Origin: an uncultured Thermoanaerobaculia bacterium
GTDB taxonomy: Bacteria > Acidobacteriota > Thermoanaerobaculia > Multivoradales > Multivoraceae
Reading direction: 5' to 3'
Assembly (NCBI GenBank): GCA_951812325.1
Contig: OX638294.1
Span: forward strand, 4,378,859-4,442,858
DNA: 64,000 nt
The notes beneath the pieces were generated by a model. That model searched no databases. It worked only from the letters and a program-made list of their open reading frames with translations, and was not told the origin of the DNA. A program made the position numbers and the translations under genes. Shown here one piece after another: positions 62,472-64,000 of this stretch (position 1 is the stretch's first letter; each line of letters opens with the position of its first letter).

Positions 62472-64000
62472 TTACACCGTGAGGCCGCGGAAGAAGGTGA
62501 TCGCCTCGAGGGAGGCGAGGAGGAGGCCGGCCAGGGCGAGGGCGCGCCAGGACCAGGGGCGGCGGGTGTCCCGGGTGAGTTCGGCGAAGCGACCCGGCGG
62601 GACGGGGTCGAGGTTCGAGTCGTTGATCCGGGTGGCCCATTCTTCCTGGAGATTGATCGCTTCCTGGAGATTGGCGGCTTCCTGGAGATTGACGGCGTCC
62701 CGGAGCCCGCCGGCGCGTTCGGCTGCAGCCACGGCGTTGCCGGCCGTCAGCCACTCCGTCGCGTTCTGGAGGAGGGCGGCGAGATCCGGGCGTTGGGACA
62801 GGGGGGAGAGGTCCAGGTCGAAGGCGATGACGACGGAGCGGGCCTCAAGGTGCGGGAGTGTCGGGTCAAAGGAAGACGAGGCCGACGGCGAGGCCGGGTC
62901 GGCGGGATCGCAGACGGCGATTGCGGTCAGGTCGCCGGCCGCGGCCAGGGGTCTGCAGCGGAAATCGAGCTCGCGCGCGGGGATGGTTGCGGGTAGACCG
63001 AGCAGTGAGACGCCGGCGAGGATCGGGTGGTCCGCGTCGATGCGGTTGATGCGACGTTGGCCCTGGGAGCCGGCCTCGGCGGCGGAGAGTCCGCCGGCAG
63101 GAAGGGCTTCCGGAGGATCGAGAAACAGGCTGGGCATCCAGGATGGAGCCTCCGCCGTGATTGCTGAAGACCCCGGACCGCGTGTGGTGGCCGTGAGGCC
63201 CGCCGGCGCCGTGCGGTGGAAGACGGCGACGTCGGCCAGAACCGGTTCGGGCGAGGAGTTCCGGTCGCCAGGAGTGACCGCAGGTGCACGCTTAGCGGTT
63301 TCGTCGCCTGTCTCGTCGGTTTCCGAGTGCACGGCGACGATCTCGACCGACGGGTCCGCCTCAAGAGCCCTGGCGACGGCCGAGTCGTCGAAGGAGGCGC
63401 GGCTGCGGGCCTGAACGAACAGAAAACGTTCGCTCTTCGGCCGCACTACGCGGGCCGAGCCGGCTGTTTGAGCGGCGATCAAGGTGGCCCGGTCGTCCAG
63501 CGGGAAGACATCGCCGGGCGTCCGGAGCCGCGCCACAACAGGTCCGGGGGCGAAACCGGCGATGTCGATCAGGGCGGTGAAGCGGTCGCCGGGCGGCAGT
63601 TCCAGTTGGCGCCGGATACGGATCGTCTCCGAATCGGCGACCGTCAGTTCGGTTCGCAAGGGACTGCTGGCGTCGGCCGAGTCCGTCGCGAGCACTTCGA
63701 GAAGCGCCTCGGGCTTCGCTTCGTGGCTGGGCGCCGGGCGGGTTACGAAGAGGACGATGCCGGCGTTTCTGGCCGGGGCGAGGACGGACACCGTGCGCGT
63801 CTCGGTCGCGGGGTCCGTGATCGGCCGCCAGTCGGAGACCCCGTCGGTGAAGAGGTAAGCCGCATCGCCTGAGGGGATCGCCGGTTCCAGGTCGGCTTCC
63901 ACGGCCTCCGGCTCGACGGCGCCGGACAGGGCGAGCAGCGCCTCGGCGGAGGTGAGCGGAGTCGGGTCGGCGCCCAGGGTGAATCGGCTGGCGGAATCGG
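62472..64000 (-). CDS. BatA-like membrane protein (partial, runs off the window)
   Basis: Open from 64000 (upstream end outside the window) to 62472, at least 509 residues. The visible part includes YLFTDGVSDW (end of a VWA-like domain), long beta-rich domains, a repeat (NLQEAANLQEAINLQEEW) and a C-terminal membrane helix (SWRALALAGLLLASLEAITFF). Same orientation and type as the next gene, probably one operon. The sequence before 63902 (TLGADPTPLTSAEALLALSGAVEPEA) is in frame and protein-like, so the true start lies outside. Confidence 0.8.
   Translation of the reverse strand, partial: DSASRFTLGADPTPLTSAEALLALSGAVEPEAVEADLEPAIPSGDAAYLFTDGVSDWRPITDPATETRTVSVLAPARNAGIVLFVTRPAPSHEAKPEALLEVLATDSADASSPLRTELTVADSETIRIRRQLELPPGDRFTALIDIAGFAPGPVVARLRTPGDVFPLDDRATLIAAQTAGSARVVRPKSERFLFVQARSRASFDDSAVARALEADPSVEIVAVHSETDETGDETAKRAPAVTPGDRNSSPEPVLADVAVFHRTAPAGLTATTRGPGSSAITAEAPSWMPSLFLDPPEALPAGGLSAAEAGSQGQRRINRIDADHPILAGVSLLGLPATIPARELDFRCRPLAAAGDLTAIAVCDPADPASPSASSSFDPTLPHLEARSVVIAFDLDLSPLSQRPDLAALLQNATEWLTAGNAVAAAERAGGLRDAVNLQEAANLQEAINLQEEWATRINDSNLDPVPPGRFAELTRDTRRPWSWRALALAGLLLASLEAITFFRGLTV
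62644..62697 (-). repeat. 18-bp tandem repeat, 3 copies, in coding DNA
   Basis: Three copies of TTCCTGGAGATTGNNNGC at 62644-62661, 62662-62679 and 62680-62697, coding on the minus strand for NLQEA/NLQEE repeats just before the C-terminal region. Confidence 0.92.

Overview
The window is GC-rich DNA, tightly packed with protein genes on both strands. I see no rRNA, tRNA or CRISPR array. The best guess for the host is a member of the Acidobacteriota. The main pointers are a secreted VWFA-type protein of the kind common in that phylum (6097-7887), many secreted PQQ-propeller, sialidase-like, amidohydrolase and serine-hydrolase proteins, and a copper type II monooxygenase fused to a c-type heme motif. 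This placement is inference; no marker gene fixes it.

Layout. 1-5.7 kb: a 3-hydroxyacyl-CoA dehydrogenase, then the classic phoH - 7TM-HD phosphodiesterase - ybeY - era block, with ybeY and era fused into one open frame. 6-14 kb: secreted VWFA protein, glutamine synthetase with a strong terminator, PQQ propeller, sialidase-like protein and a serine-hydrolase lipoprotein. 14-22 kb (minus): AAA ATPase, a SWIM-finger protein with its SNF2 helicase, and two acyl-CoA dehydrogenases. 22-31 kb (plus): M24 peptidase, pdxA, M20 amidohydrolase, endonuclease III and two large secreted amidohydrolases. 31-36 kb (minus): Skp/OmpH-like chaperone, DUF1820 protein, four-S1-domain protein, Hsp20 and sirtuin. 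36-39 kb: MoxR ATPase, CoxE-like VWA protein and DUF3014 protein. 39-47 kb (minus): a sugar operon (PQQ lipoprotein, Gfo/Idh oxidoreductase, TIM-barrel isomerase, xylA, FGGY kinase). 47-51.5 kb: monothiol glutaredoxin fusion + BolA, an MNT/HEPN toxin-antitoxin pair, the copper monooxygenase and a ROK kinase. 51.5-59.4 kb: an accessory island with a complete ISNCY element, a frameshifted IS1380 element, an internally deleted IS4 remnant, a truncated IS256, and intact, interrupted or decayed toxin-antitoxin-like modules. 59.5-64 kb (minus): two large membrane-anchored VWA/BatA-like genes, the last running off the window.

The most unexpected signal is not a gene. At four separate co-directional gene junctions between 29.7 and 37.0 kb, the start of the downstream gene, and at some junctions the end of the upstream one, is present twice, 72-76 bp apart and clearly diverged. 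The upstream copy either adds about 25 codons in frame or makes a 25-31-codon mini-ORF that mimics the next protein's N-terminus. At three of the four junctions the upstream copy overlaps the preceding stop codon (GTGA or ATGA). Other points worth a look are the YbeY-Era fusion, the glutaredoxin fused to a cysteine-free A-type-carrier-like domain, a leader ORF with a terminator hairpin ahead of the ROK kinase, and an uncharacterised HTH + 'TQTCDIV' module broken by IS1380.
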